This document shows positions 35,394 to 43,688 of a stretch of 64,000 nt of DNA, piece by piece; position 1 is the stretch's first letter, and each line of letters starts with the position of its first letter. Under the pieces are notes generated by a model. The model was given only the letters and a program-made list of their open reading frames with translations. It was not told the DNA's origin and searched no databases. Made by a program: the position numbers and the translations under genes. The stretch is from Veillonella ratti (GTDB lineage Bacteria; Bacillota; Negativicutes; Veillonellales; Veillonellaceae), in contig NZ_RQUX01000004.1 in assembly GCF_003992115.1 (NCBI RefSeq), positions 62,001-126,000 on the forward strand, in the 5' to 3' direction.

Positions 35394-36767
35394 ATGTTAA
35401 ATGGTATTCATAAAATACATCTTATCGGCATTGCCGGCTCAGGTATGCGGGCCATTGCCAACATTTTAATCAGTCAGGGGTTTGAAGTATCCGGTTCCGA
35501 TATTCAGGAGTCGGCCGTGACAGAGCGTTTCCGTAAAATGGGCGCTACCATTCATATCGGTCACAATGCGGACTATGTAAAAGGGGTTGATGCGGTAGTT
35601 CGTTCTACGGCTATTCACGCCGATAATCCGGAACTTATGGCGGCTCACGAATTACAGATCCCTATTTTACATCGCTCCGATATCGTTAAAGCCGTGTTGG
35701 ATATAACAAAGGGCATTGCCGTTGCCGGTGCGCACGGCAAAACCACGACTACCTCTATGTTGGGGCAGATTTTTGTGGAAGCCGGTCTCGATCCTACGGT
35801 TATTATCGGCGGTGAAGTCGATTATTTGGGAGGCAGCAGTCAGTGGGGCCGCGGTGAATACAGCATCGCCGAAGCCGATGAAAGTGACGGCTCGTTTTTA
35901 AAATTGAATCCGAAGGCCATCGTTATTACCAATATTGAAAATGACCATATGGATCACTACGGTACGATGGAACATTTACTGGATGCTTTCTGTGAGTTTG
36001 TCGGTAAATTACCTAAGGACGGTAAAGCTGTTGTCTGTGGCGATAATCCGTCGATTCAGAAAGTGATGCCTCGTGTAGAGCGTCAATTTGTTACTTACGG
36101 TCTCGGTGAAACTAATGATTACCGGGCGCGTAATATTCATTACGAAAAGAGCATTTTGGTATATGAAGCCATGAAGGGTGATGAAGTGATTGCCACTATT
36201 CGCCTTAAAGTGCCGGGTACGCATAATGCGTTAAATTCCTTGGGCGCTTTTGTTATGGCTACCGATTGCGGCATTCCGGCCGACGTAGTTGTGGCCGCAT
36301 TAGCTAAATTTACCGGTGCTAAACGTCGTTTTGAAACGAAAGGTCATGTTAAGGGCGTTTGGGTAGTTGACGATTATGCACATCATCCGACAGAAATTGC
36401 AGCTACTTTGAGTGCGGCCAAAGCCTTGGAATCACATCGCGTAGTTTGTGTATTCCAACCACATCGTTTTACCCGTACGAATTTATTGTTAAAAGAATTC
36501 GGCAAAGCTTTTGTGAATGCGGACGTATTATTTATCACCGATATTTACAGTGCCGGTGAAGATCCGATTGCCGGTATTGACGGCCATTCCATTCCGGATA
36601 TGGTGAAAGCTACTACCGGTCAGGATGTTCATTATATTGCGGATGTAAATGATGTGCCGCAAACGGTAAAACAAATTTTACAACCTGATGATTTGGTAAT
36701 TACTATGGGCGCCGGCAGCATTAGTCAATACGGACCTAAATTATTGGCAGCATTGGAAGAGGAATAA
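35394..36767 (+). CDS. murC: UDP-N-acetylmuramate--L-alanine ligase
   Basis: 457-residue Mur ligase that attaches the first amino acid to UDP-MurNAc. It has the N-terminal HLIGIAGSGMRAIANIL dinucleotide-like fold, the ATP loop VAGAHGKTTTTSMLG, the AEADESDGSFLKL segment typical of MurC, NIENDHMDHYG, and the C-terminal DDYAHHPTEIAATL and FQPHRFTRT motifs. Starts with GGAGAG upstream, 21 nt after murG. The usual neighbour murB is absent; ddl follows 2 nt later. Confidence 0.97.
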   Translation: MLNGIHKIHLIGIAGSGMRAIANILISQGFEVSGSDIQESAVTERFRKMGATIHIGHNADYVKGVDAVVRSTAIHADNPELMAAHELQIPILHRSDIVKAVLDITKGIAVAGAHGKTTTTSMLGQIFVEAGLDPTVIIGGEVDYLGGSSQWGRGEYSIAEADESDGSFLKLNPKAIVITNIENDHMDHYGTMEHLLDAFCEFVGKLPKDGKAVVCGDNPSIQKVMPRVERQFVTYGLGETNDYRARNIHYEKSILVYEAMKGDEVIATIRLKVPGTHNALNSLGAFVMATDCGIPADVVVAALAKFTGAKRRFETKGHVKGVWVVDDYAHHPTEIAATLSAAKALESHRVVCVFQPHRFTRTNLLLKEFGKAFVNADVLFITDIYSAGEDPIAGIDGHSIPDMVKATTGQDVHYIADVNDVPQTVKQILQPDDLVITMGAGSISQYGPKLLAALEEE

Positions 36768-36769
36768 TC

Positions 36770-37702
36770 ATGAAAAATAAAAAAATTATCGTATTAATGG
36801 GTGGTCCTTCTAAAGAAGCAGAAGTATCTCGTCGAACCGGTGCAGCTATTGCGGAAGCGTTATGTAGTTTAGGGTATGATGCTCAAACTTTGGAATTGGT
36901 ACCGGAACAATTATTAGCGGATATTAAAGCATTAGGCGGCGAAATCGTATTCAATGCATTACACGGTAAGTTTGGTGAAGACGGGGCGCTTCAAGGCTTA
37001 CTTGAAATGGCCGGCATCCCGTATACCGGTTCCGGCGTTATGGCGCAAGCCGTAGGCATGAATAAAAAAATCAGTAAAGATGTGTTTGTAGGCGCCGGCA
37101 TTCCGACGGCTACGGCAAAATCTTATAATGCAGCAGCACAAAATGAAGTTGATATTGTTGCAGATATTAAAGCTAATTTTACATTACCGGTTGTTTTGAA
37201 ACCGGCTACCCAAGGTTCCAGCATCGGCGTAACTATTGTACGCGACGATAGCGAACTTACGGCAGGTGTAAAAGAAGCTCTCGTATATGATAATATTTTG
37301 GTGGTAGAACAGTATTTGGACGGTCATGAATTTACAGTTCCCGTATTGGAAGGCAAAGCCTTACCGGTTATCGAAATCAGACCACATTCCGGTGAATATG
37401 ATTACACTTCAAAATATACGACCGGCGCTACCGATTATTTGGTACCGGCTCCGATTGATGAAGTGTTAACTAAAAAATTACAGGCTATCGGTGAAACTGT
37501 ATATCGTGAATTGCAATGCTCCGGCGTAATTCGCATCGACTTCATGACCAATAAGGCTGGGGAAGCGTTTGTGTTGGAATATAATACGATTCCGGGCATG
37601 ACGGCGACCTCCTTGGTACCAAAATCCGCTAAAGCTATGGGGATGGATTTCCCTACCTTATGTGAAAAAATTCTGCTCACCGCCGGTTTAGGTAAGTTTT
37701 AA
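36770..37702 (+). CDS. ddl: D-alanine--D-alanine ligase
   Basis: 310-residue ATP-grasp ligase making the D-Ala-D-Ala dipeptide used by MurF. It has an N-terminal VLMGGPSKEAEVSRRTGAAI region, FNALHGKFGEDGALQGLLEMAGIPYTGSG, the ATP-binding VVLKPATQGSSIGVTIV, the metal-ligand EYNTIPGMT, and KYTTGATDYLVPAPI (omega loop). The short DdlB-like length is typical of dcw-embedded copies. The loop residue pattern suggests D-Ala rather than D-Lac preference, though this is inference. Coupled to murC by a 2-nt gap. Confidence 0.97.
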   Translation: MKNKKIIVLMGGPSKEAEVSRRTGAAIAEALCSLGYDAQTLELVPEQLLADIKALGGEIVFNALHGKFGEDGALQGLLEMAGIPYTGSGVMAQAVGMNKKISKDVFVGAGIPTATAKSYNAAAQNEVDIVADIKANFTLPVVLKPATQGSSIGVTIVRDDSELTAGVKEALVYDNILVVEQYLDGHEFTVPVLEGKALPVIEIRPHSGEYDYTSKYTTGATDYLVPAPIDEVLTKKLQAIGETVYRELQCSGVIRIDFMTNKAGEAFVLEYNTIPGMTATSLVPKSAKAMGMDFPTLCEKILLTAGLGKF

Positions 37703-37721
37703 GTAAACTGGAGATACTGAG

Positions 37722-38693
37722 ATGAATAGAGATAATCGGCACTATTCCGGTCCGGTGGAGGCGGTAAAACCAAATCCTACGGCCACATTCAGACCGCCCG
37801 GTGAACAATCATCGGGGGGCTATTCTTCGCCGAATTACCATGGGGAGCAACAATCGGTACATTCGCCAAGGAACCACAGTGGGGCGAATCGACCTTTATA
37901 TGATTTTGATGGTGCCTATTCATCACCGGACGGTAATGATGAAAACGGGTATTATCGCGATGGTGGCGAACCGCCGGAGCTACCGAAACATCCTCATGCA
38001 TGGCGTCGTCGCGTTGTTTTAATCGGCGGGGGCTTATTGTTACTATGGTTGCTTTTATTTATTTTGCCGATTCCGTTTGGCACAATAACAGTGACGGGTA
38101 GTAAGAATGTAACTGTATCAGATGTGATGGCGGCCGGTAATATACGCTATCCGATTAACTTGTTGCAGATTAATGCCGGCCAGTTAGAAGAACGGTTACA
38201 GCATGATTTGCGGGTAGACTCAGTTAAAGTAACGTATGTATTGCCGCTTACTTTACAAGTGAATGTAACAGAACGTCGACCGGCAGCGGTAGTGGCGACG
38301 CAGTTCGGTTTTGCCACCTTGGATGCGAAAGGTCAAGTTATTAATATTGGCCCGGCCATCGAAGATACGTCGGCTACGATTATCTCCGGTATCAAATTGG
38401 GCAATGTATTATTAGGTGATACAATTGATACGCCGGTCATTAAAGGGGCTTTGTCGTATTTGAATTCATTAAGTGATGAAGGTCGTAAGGAGATTGCCGA
38501 AATTAATGTAGGTGATGTTAATCAGTTAATTGCTTATACGGTAGATGGATTGCCACTTCATTTAGGCGATACATCGGATATGGATAAAAAAGGGCCTTTA
38601 TCTGAAAATATGCTGCGTGATGTGAAGGCTCGAGGTGTGGCAGCACAATATTTGGATGTCAATGTAAAGGCGCCGTTTATTAAGACGCCTTAA
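37722..38693 (+). CDS. ftsQ: Cell division protein FtsQ/DivIB with long cytoplasmic tail
   Basis: 323 residues. Residues 1 to about 105 are a Pro/Asn/His/Ser/Tyr-rich, probably disordered cytoplasmic tail (e.g. HYSGPVEAVKPNPTATFRPP). One transmembrane helix (VVLIGGGLLLLWLLLFIL) is followed by the POTRA domain (GTITVTGSKNVTVSDVMAAG...LQINAGQLEERLQ) and the FtsQ beta domain (VTERRPAAVVATQFGFATLDAKGQVI). FtsQ bridges early and late divisome proteins with FtsL. The tail is several times longer than in most FtsQ. Start ATG with GGAG upstream. Confidence 0.9.
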   Translation: MNRDNRHYSGPVEAVKPNPTATFRPPGEQSSGGYSSPNYHGEQQSVHSPRNHSGANRPLYDFDGAYSSPDGNDENGYYRDGGEPPELPKHPHAWRRRVVLIGGGLLLLWLLLFILPIPFGTITVTGSKNVTVSDVMAAGNIRYPINLLQINAGQLEERLQHDLRVDSVKVTYVLPLTLQVNVTERRPAAVVATQFGFATLDAKGQVINIGPAIEDTSATIISGIKLGNVLLGDTIDTPVIKGALSYLNSLSDEGRKEIAEINVGDVNQLIAYTVDGLPLHLGDTSDMDKKGPLSENMLRDVKARGVAAQYLDVNVKAPFIKTP

Positions 38694-38714
38694 GGGAATA
38701 ATGGAAGAGGAAGC

Positions 38715-39410
38715 ATGTTAAAGCAAGGTCGTTGGGCAATAGCGGCTGTAAGCATGTTGCTGGGGATTATGTTGGTTGGTCAATATAAAATGACGCAAAG
38801 CATAGCGGAAAGCAATATTCATTTGCAGCGAACAGGAGATTTAGCACGTGAACTGACCGCGGCGGAAAAAGAAGGTGATGAGCTGCGGCAACAATTAGAA
38901 AAAATACAAAAGGGTGATGCGTCGGCCAGTGTGGTCAGCGACATCAATTTATTGAAGCAACGGGCCGGCCTTACAGATGTGACCGGACCCGGTGTGATAA
39001 TCACTATTAATGACAGTAAAATACCGGTAAAAGACAATGAGAACCCGAACCTATACTTAATTCATGACGAAGACCTTTTGCGTGTTCTAAATGAATTACG
39101 AGCCGGCGGGGCAGAGGCCATTGCAGTTAACGACCAACGGTTAACCGGCACATCGGAAGTTCGCTGTGCGGGACCGACGGTCATGGTTAACGGTAAAGTG
39201 TTTGGACCTCCCTTTGTAATTAAGGCCATCGGGGACCCGAAGACTTTATCCGCAGCGCTCACCATGCGTGGCGGTGTGGTTGAGTCTTTGAAGTATTGGG
39301 GCATTGAGCTGAAGATTCAGGAAGTGGATCAGATGATTGTGCCTGCTTTTAACGGTACTTTTAAAGAAGACCATTTAAAGGTAGTCAAGCAAGGAGGCGA
39401 TAAAAAATAA
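38715..39410 (+). CDS. DUF881 family protein
   Basis: 231 residues. An N-terminal hydrophobic anchor (AIAAVSMLLGIMLVGQYKM) is followed by a short coiled coil (ARELTAAEKEGDELRQQLEKI) and the DUF881 domain, recognisable by GVIITINDS, LLRVLNELRAGGAEAIAVNDQRLT and IGDPKTLSAALTMRGGVVESLK. The family occurs in Firmicutes and Actinobacteria beside division genes, with a presumed extracytoplasmic role in the divisome or wall; the biochemistry is unknown. Its stop overlaps the next ATG by one base. Confidence 0.88.
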   Translation: MLKQGRWAIAAVSMLLGIMLVGQYKMTQSIAESNIHLQRTGDLARELTAAEKEGDELRQQLEKIQKGDASASVVSDINLLKQRAGLTDVTGPGVIITINDSKIPVKDNENPNLYLIHDEDLLRVLNELRAGGAEAIAVNDQRLTGTSEVRCAGPTVMVNGKVFGPPFVIKAIGDPKTLSAALTMRGGVVESLKYWGIELKIQEVDQMIVPAFNGTFKEDHLKVVKQGGDKK

Positions 39411-39754
39411 TGATGTACTTATTTATCGTCGGAGGCTTGGTAGTGGGTATTATTATCGGTGTAATGTCACCGCTTGAAATCCCACCGGTGTATGCCAAGT
39501 ATACATCGGTAGCTTTGTTGGCCGCTTTAGACAGTGTATTTGGTGGCACTCGTGCCGCTTTGGAACGAATATTTAATTTGTCGATATTTCTGACCGGGTT
39601 CTTTTCCAATTCACTATTGGCCGCACTCTTGGTATTCCTGGGAAATTTTGTGGGCATTGACCTTTATTATGTAGCACTCATCAGCTTTGGTTTGCGTTTA
39701 TTTCAAAATACCGCAGCCATTCGACGTTTGCTTTTGTCAAGACGCACAAAATAA
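39410..39754 (+). CDS. sbp: Small basic protein (DUF1290)
   Basis: 114-residue membrane protein with three hydrophobic helices: N-terminal LFIVGGLVVGIIIGVMSP, a central segment including YTSVALLAALDSVFGG, and LTGFFSNSLLAALLVFLGNFVGIDLYYVALISFGLR. It ends in a basic tail (RRLLLSRRTK). This matches the small basic protein found upstream of ftsZ in Bacillus and relatives; no reaction is known. ATG 39410 overlaps the DUF881 stop (ATG 39413 is an alternative). It is the last gene before the ftsZ promoter region. Confidence 0.88.
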   Translation: MMYLFIVGGLVVGIIIGVMSPLEIPPVYAKYTSVALLAALDSVFGGTRAALERIFNLSIFLTGFFSNSLLAALLVFLGNFVGIDLYYVALISFGLRLFQNTAAIRRLLLSRRTK

Positions 39755-39796
39755 GGTATACTTTATTGTAAAAGAGTAGAAAAAATAAAAAAAATA

Positions 39797-39825
39797 GTGT
39801 AAAATGAAATGAAACTAGTTATAAT
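39797..39825 (+). promoter_or_regulatory. Candidate ftsZ promoter
   Basis: A consensus TATAAT lies at 39820-39825, 74 nt before the ATG, in a very A-rich region. The best -35 at 17 nt spacing is GTGTAA (39797-39802), which is weak. FtsZ may thus have its own promoter besides dcw read-through. Confidence 0.45.
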
Positions 39826-39898
39826 AGTATTGAACATAATCATGTTGTTTGAAATAAAGGGCATATAAATTTTACGGGCAACAGGAGGAGGAACGTAA

Positions 39899-40900
39899 AT
39901 GTCGGAATTCGCAAATATTAAAGTTATTGGTGTTGGTGGCGGCGGAAGTAACGCCGTAAATCGTATGATTGACAGTGGTCTTCAAGGTGTAGATTTCCTT
40001 GTAGCTAATACAGAAACACAAGCTTTGGATAACTCTAAAGCAGATATAAAAATTCAATTAGGTGAAAAATTGACTAAAGGTCTTGGCGCCGGTGCTAACC
40101 CGCAGGTTGGCGAAGAAGCAGCCCAAGAAAGTCGTGAAGAAATTACTAAAGCCCTTTCTGGTTCCGACATGGTCTTTGTAACCGCAGGCATGGGTGGCGG
40201 TACCGGTACCGGTGCGGCTCCTATCGTAGCTGAATGTGCACGTGAAATGGGCGCCTTAACTGTTGGCGTAGTAACTAAACCGTTCACATTTGAAGGTAAA
40301 CGTCGTAAAAACCAGGCTGATAAAGGTATTGAAATGCTCACCAGCAAAGTGGATACCATTATCGTAATTCCTAATGATAAATTATTACAAGTTGTTGATA
40401 AGAAAACTCCTTTGAACGAAGCTTTCCGTACAGCTGATGACGTGCTTCGTCAAGGTATCAAGGGGATTTCCGATTTGATTACCGTACCTGGTCTTATTAA
40501 CCTTGACTTCGCTGACGTTAAAACTATCATGACTAACCAAGGCGAAGCTCTTATGGGTATCGGTATCGGCGAAGGTGAAAACCGCGCTGTTGATGCTGCC
40601 AAAATGGCTATTAACAGCCCATTGTTGGAAACTTCCATCGAAGGTGCCAAAGGCATTCTCTTGAATATTACCGGTAGCGGTGATTTGAGCTTGTTCGAAA
40701 TTAACGAAGCAGCTGAAATCATTTCCGAAGCAGCGGATCCTGAAGCTAATATTATCTTCGGTTCCGTTATAGATGAAAACTTAGGAGATCGTGTACAGAT
40801 TACTGTTGTAGCTACGGGCTTCGGCGCACAACCTAAAACAGGTGCTGTTAAATCTCCATTCGGTGTAGGCCCTGAAATCCCTACATTTATGAAACGCTAA
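39899..40900 (+). CDS. ftsZ: Cell division protein FtsZ with very short C-terminal linker
   Basis: 333-residue tubulin homologue forming the Z ring. The GTP-binding signature GGGTGTG lies at 99-105, and [17 protein letters not shown] starts at residue 7. The T7 loop ([15 protein letters not shown]) supplies catalytic Asp. The globular core ends at VVATGF; only about 25 residues follow, and the last ten ([10 protein letters not shown]) are the conserved C-terminal peptide that binds FtsA/SepF/ZapD-type partners. The disordered linker is therefore only about 15 residues, whereas about 50 is common. ftsA is not beside it. Strong AGGAGG about 8 nt upstream and a codon bias toward highly expressed genes. 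Confidence 0.98.
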   Translation: MSEFANIKVIGVGGGGSNAVNRMIDSGLQGVDFLVANTETQALDNSKADIKIQLGEKLTKGLGAGANPQVGEEAAQESREEITKALSGSDMVFVTAGMGGGTGTGAAPIVAECAREMGALTVGVVTKPFTFEGKRRKNQADKGIEMLTSKVDTIIVIPNDKLLQVVDKKTPLNEAFRTADDVLRQGIKGISDLITVPGLINLDFADVKTIMTNQGEALMGIGIGEGENRAVDAAKMAINSPLLETSIEGAKGILLNITGSGDLSLFEINEAAEIISEAADPEANIIFGSVIDENLGDRVQITVVATGFGAQPKTGAVKSPFGVGPEIPTFMKR

Positions 40901-40943
40901 GTTGATTGTTAGGCGTGTATGTGTGTACAGAGGAGGTAATTCT

Positions 40944-41522
40944 ATGAACAAGAAAGTGTTAGTTGCTACTTTAGCTGCTACAATGTTAACAGGTGCTGCC
41001 TTCGCAGCTGCTGTGCCTGTAACAGACATTAACGAAGGTGACAGCAAGATTGGTGTTGAATACAGCTTCTCCCAGAGTGTAACCGGTGAAAGCGGTCATG
41101 CTGATGGTTTCGGCGTTAATTTACAGACTGGTTTAACTGACAAATGGGCTTTGCAGTATTCTTATAATAAAGTAAATCTTGATCAGAGCAGTGATGTAAA
41201 AGATCATCAGTTAAATGCTGTTTATGAATTCCATCCTAACTTTAATGGTTATGTTGGCGGTACTTATATTAAAGCCGGTGGTGACAACGAAACCGGTTTA
41301 CAAGTTGGGGTAATCGGTCATATGCCATTGGCAGATCGCCTTCAAGGTTTTGCCAAAGTAGGCTTTGGTAATGACATTAAAAATACTTACCAAGTAGGTG
41401 CTACTTATGCATTAAATAATGAATTTGATCTTAGCTTGTATTATCAATATGATAAATACAGTGTAGACAATGGCGATGGTTCTGTTAAAGGCTTACATGC
41501 CGGTATCGGTTACAACTTCTAA
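40944..41522 (+). CDS. Outer-membrane beta-barrel protein
   Basis: 192 residues from ATG 40944 (AGAGGAGG upstream; an in-frame ATG at 40902 lacks a good site). A signal peptide (MNKKVLVATLAATMLTGAAFA) is cleaved after residue 21. The mature part alternates hydrophobic and polar residues in about eight amphipathic strands (e.g. KWALQYSYNKVNL, FNGYVGGTYIKAG, FDLSLYYQYDKYSV) and ends in GIGYNF, the terminal aromatic residue required by the BAM machinery. It resembles small 8-strand OmpX/OmpA-type or YfaZ-like barrels. Its presence shows the organism is diderm. It lies 43 nt after ftsZ and ahead of a terminator, so co-expression with ftsZ is possible. Confidence 0.85.
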   Translation: MNKKVLVATLAATMLTGAAFAAAVPVTDINEGDSKIGVEYSFSQSVTGESGHADGFGVNLQTGLTDKWALQYSYNKVNLDQSSDVKDHQLNAVYEFHPNFNGYVGGTYIKAGGDNETGLQVGVIGHMPLADRLQGFAKVGFGNDIKNTYQVGATYALNNEFDLSLYYQYDKYSVDNGDGSVKGLHAGIGYNF

Positions 41523-41606
41523 TTTCGGCACTGATGTTTTACAGGTAATGTAAACACAGAGAAAGAATTTGTGTCACATACTTCGTGAACACGCTATAAG
41601 CAATTT

Positions 41607-41652
41607 AAACCGTGAATATTTATCCTTTTGGGTAATATTCACGGTTTTTTGT
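41607..41652 (+). terminator. Rho-independent terminator after the outer-membrane barrel gene
   Basis: AAACCGTGAATATT (41607-41620) pairs with AATATTCACGGTTT (41634-41647), and the loop adds a few further pairs. A T tract of six follows. It probably also ends ftsZ transcripts. Confidence 0.9.
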
Positions 41653-41857
41653 ATGCAAAAAAATAAAAAAGATAGATTTCTTATGCACTAAAGTACACGC
41701 TAACTTGCTTCTTAAACATGATTTATGCATAGCCTATATTGTATACAATATTCTTTTCTAAAAACAGCATATTTTTGTCATTTTTCAACGTCTTGCTCTT
41801 GTAAGTGGCTTTTTTTTCCGCTATTATTAAGTAAGGAATTGATTAATATCAGATGGG
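41653..41857 (+). other. Intergenic remainder between the barrel-gene terminator and the aminotransferase
   Basis: AT-rich sequence with no supported gene; a 65-codon frame starting at 41725 runs into the aminotransferase gene and is a shadow. The only clear element is the promoter at 41799-41827. Confidence 0.5.
41799..41827 (+). promoter_or_regulatory. Probable promoter of the aminotransferase gene
   Basis: TTGTAA (41799-41804) and TATTAT (41822-41827) are separated by 17 nt, about 30 nt before the first ATG. Confidence 0.55.
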
Positions 41858-43120
41858 ATGGTGTCGGTTATGACTATGAGTATGGCAGCAACACACGCAA
41901 GGGGAAAAAAAGCGAAAGATAACATTTTTGTCATGAATGCACGCGCACAGGAAGATGCAAAACTTAATGGCAAAGAAAATGTGCTTAACGGTACCTTGGG
42001 CTCCATTATGGACGAAGAAGGTAACATTGTCTTTTTAAAAGCTGTAGAAAAAGAATATTTAAACTTGCCGCGTAATGAATATGTGGCATATGCACCGATT
42101 GCAGGGTTACCTGAATTCTTGGAAGCCGCTAAAAGCGAATGTTTTGGCGAATCCAGACCGGATGCTTTAATAGAAGCGGTGGCCACGGCCGGTGGTACAG
42201 GTGGGATTCATCACTTGGTACACAATTATACAAATCCTGAAGATATCGTTTTGACTGCCGATTGGTATTGGGGCGCGTATGAACAAATTTGCGGTGACAA
42301 TCATCGCCACTTGGAAACCTATCCTTTATTCGATGCGGAATTGAAGTTTAACTTCGAAGGCTTCAAGGCTAAAGTATTGGAAGTAGCGGCTAAACAGGAA
42401 AACGTAGTGACTATCTTCAACTCGCCGGGGAATAACCCGACCGGTTTCAGCTTAACCGATGAAGATTGGGATAAAGTCATTGCATTTGCTAAAGAATTAA
42501 TCGGCAATGGTAAAAATAAATTTATCATCGCTTGTGACGTAGCTTATATCGATTATTCCGGTGAAAAGCAGACCGTTCGCCGTTTCTTCAAAAAATTCAG
42601 TCAATTGCCAAAAGAAATTTTGGTAGTAGCATGTTACAGCTTATCTAAAGGTTTTACCATGTATGGTCAGCGTGTAGGGGCTATGATTGGTATTACCGCC
42701 GATGCTGAGGTTGCTGCTGAATTTAAGGAAATTAATGCGTTAACATCGCGTGCTACTTGGTCTAATATTTGCCGTCCTGCCATGCGCACCATGGCCAATA
42801 TTGTTATGGATCCGGCTAAATTGGCTGCTCATGAAGCGGAACGTGCCGAATACTGTGAACTAGTTCAAGAACGTGCTCACATTTTTACTGAGGAAGCTAA
42901 AGAATTAGGCTTGCCATGCTTGCCATATTGCGGTGGTTTCTTCTTAACCATTCCGACCGAACATGCTAAAGAAGTTGTGGAAGAACTTACTAAAGAACAT
43001 GTTTATGTTATTGCTTTGAAACATGGCGTTCGTATTGCTGCTTGCAGCATTCCTAAAAAACAAATGCGCGGCTTAGCGAAGATTGTATATGACGTAATGC
43101 ACCGCTTAGGTCATTTATAG
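41858..43120 (+). CDS. Class I/II PLP-dependent aminotransferase (aromatic/aspartate type)
   Basis: 420-residue fold type I aminotransferase. The PLP-lysine lies in ACYSLSKGFTMYGQRVG. NSPGNNPTGFSL provides the conserved Asn contacting PLP, CDVAYIDY the Asp/Tyr, and GVRIAACSIP the substrate-binding Arg. It resembles tyrosine/aromatic and aspartate aminotransferases that move amino groups to 2-oxoglutarate; the exact substrate is uncertain. The start is ambiguous among ATG 41858, 41870, 41876 and 41882, since no strong Shine-Dalgarno is visible. It has its own promoter and a shared convergent terminator. Confidence 0.87.
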   Translation: MVSVMTMSMAATHARGKKAKDNIFVMNARAQEDAKLNGKENVLNGTLGSIMDEEGNIVFLKAVEKEYLNLPRNEYVAYAPIAGLPEFLEAAKSECFGESRPDALIEAVATAGGTGGIHHLVHNYTNPEDIVLTADWYWGAYEQICGDNHRHLETYPLFDAELKFNFEGFKAKVLEVAAKQENVVTIFNSPGNNPTGFSLTDEDWDKVIAFAKELIGNGKNKFIIACDVAYIDYSGEKQTVRRFFKKFSQLPKEILVVACYSLSKGFTMYGQRVGAMIGITADAEVAAEFKEINALTSRATWSNICRPAMRTMANIVMDPAKLAAHEAERAEYCELVQERAHIFTEEAKELGLPCLPYCGGFFLTIPTEHAKEVVEELTKEHVYVIALKHGVRIAACSIPKKQMRGLAKIVYDVMHRLGHL

Positions 43121-43126
43121 AATGTA

Positions 43127-43162
43127 AAAAATCCGGTGAACACAGGGTGATCACCGGATTTT
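43127..43162. terminator. Bidirectional terminator between convergent genes
   Basis: AAAATCCGGTGA (43127-43138) pairs with TCACCGGATTTT (43151-43162). T-rich flanks follow on both strands, so it can serve the aminotransferase (+) and the DUF896 gene (-). Confidence 0.88.
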
Positions 43163-43191
43163 CTTTTTACTTAGTTTAATGTTTTGGTGTA

Positions 43192-43434
43192 TTAGCTTAA
43201 TTTTGTATTTTTAGCCTGTTTGGCAGCCGCAATATCTTTGGCACTGGTAATATTACCTTTTTCGTCAACGAATGAAACACGATCCATTTGAGATATAACC
43301 TGGCCGCGAATGAAGTCCAAGTAGATGCGATATAATTCTTTTTTTTCTACTAGTTCGGCTTCTGTTAATTCCTGACCGGATTTTTTCTTATGGGCTAATT
43401 CGTTGATGCGCGCTAAAACGTCATTTATTTCCAT
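43192..43434 (-). CDS. DUF896 family protein (YnzC-like)
   Basis: 80 residues, the short helical DUF896 fold: INDVLARINELAHKKKSGQELTEAELVEKKELYRIYLDFIRGQV followed by the conserved VSFVDEKGN turn. In Bacillus relatives (YnzC) the protein is an SOS- or sporulation-associated small cytoplasmic protein of unclear function. The start was moved to the second ATG (43434), because the GGAGG ribosome site lies within the codons after the first ATG (43446). Monocistronic on the - strand. Confidence 0.85.
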   Translation of the reverse strand: MEINDVLARINELAHKKKSGQELTEAELVEKKELYRIYLDFIRGQVISQMDRVSFVDEKGNITSAKDIAAAKQAKNTKLS

Positions 43435-43563
43435 AAAATCCTCCATGTAAATTATTTATTTTCATAAAATTCTCAATACGAACTTTTCATATTCATTATA
43501 GCATATTCAGTCAAGCCGTTTGCCGTTACATCATGAGTAATGATATAATTGATGTCGAATGAC

Positions 43564-43671
43564 AAATTATTTTGAATGGATACGTTATCTTATAAAGGTA
43601 AACTATTTTGAATAAGTAATGTTATTTAGATTTATAAATTATTTTGAATGAGTATTCTAAGATAGATAAAT
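43564..43671 (+). repeat. Three degenerate 36-bp tandem repeats before nth
   Basis: The cores AAATTATTTTGAAT (43564), AAACTATTTTGAAT (43600) and AAATTATTTTGAAT (43636) are exactly 36 bp apart; the rest of each unit has diverged. The third unit reaches into the upstream part of the nth frame. Confidence 0.65.
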
Positions 43672-43688
43672 GGAGCATAGAAGACAGA

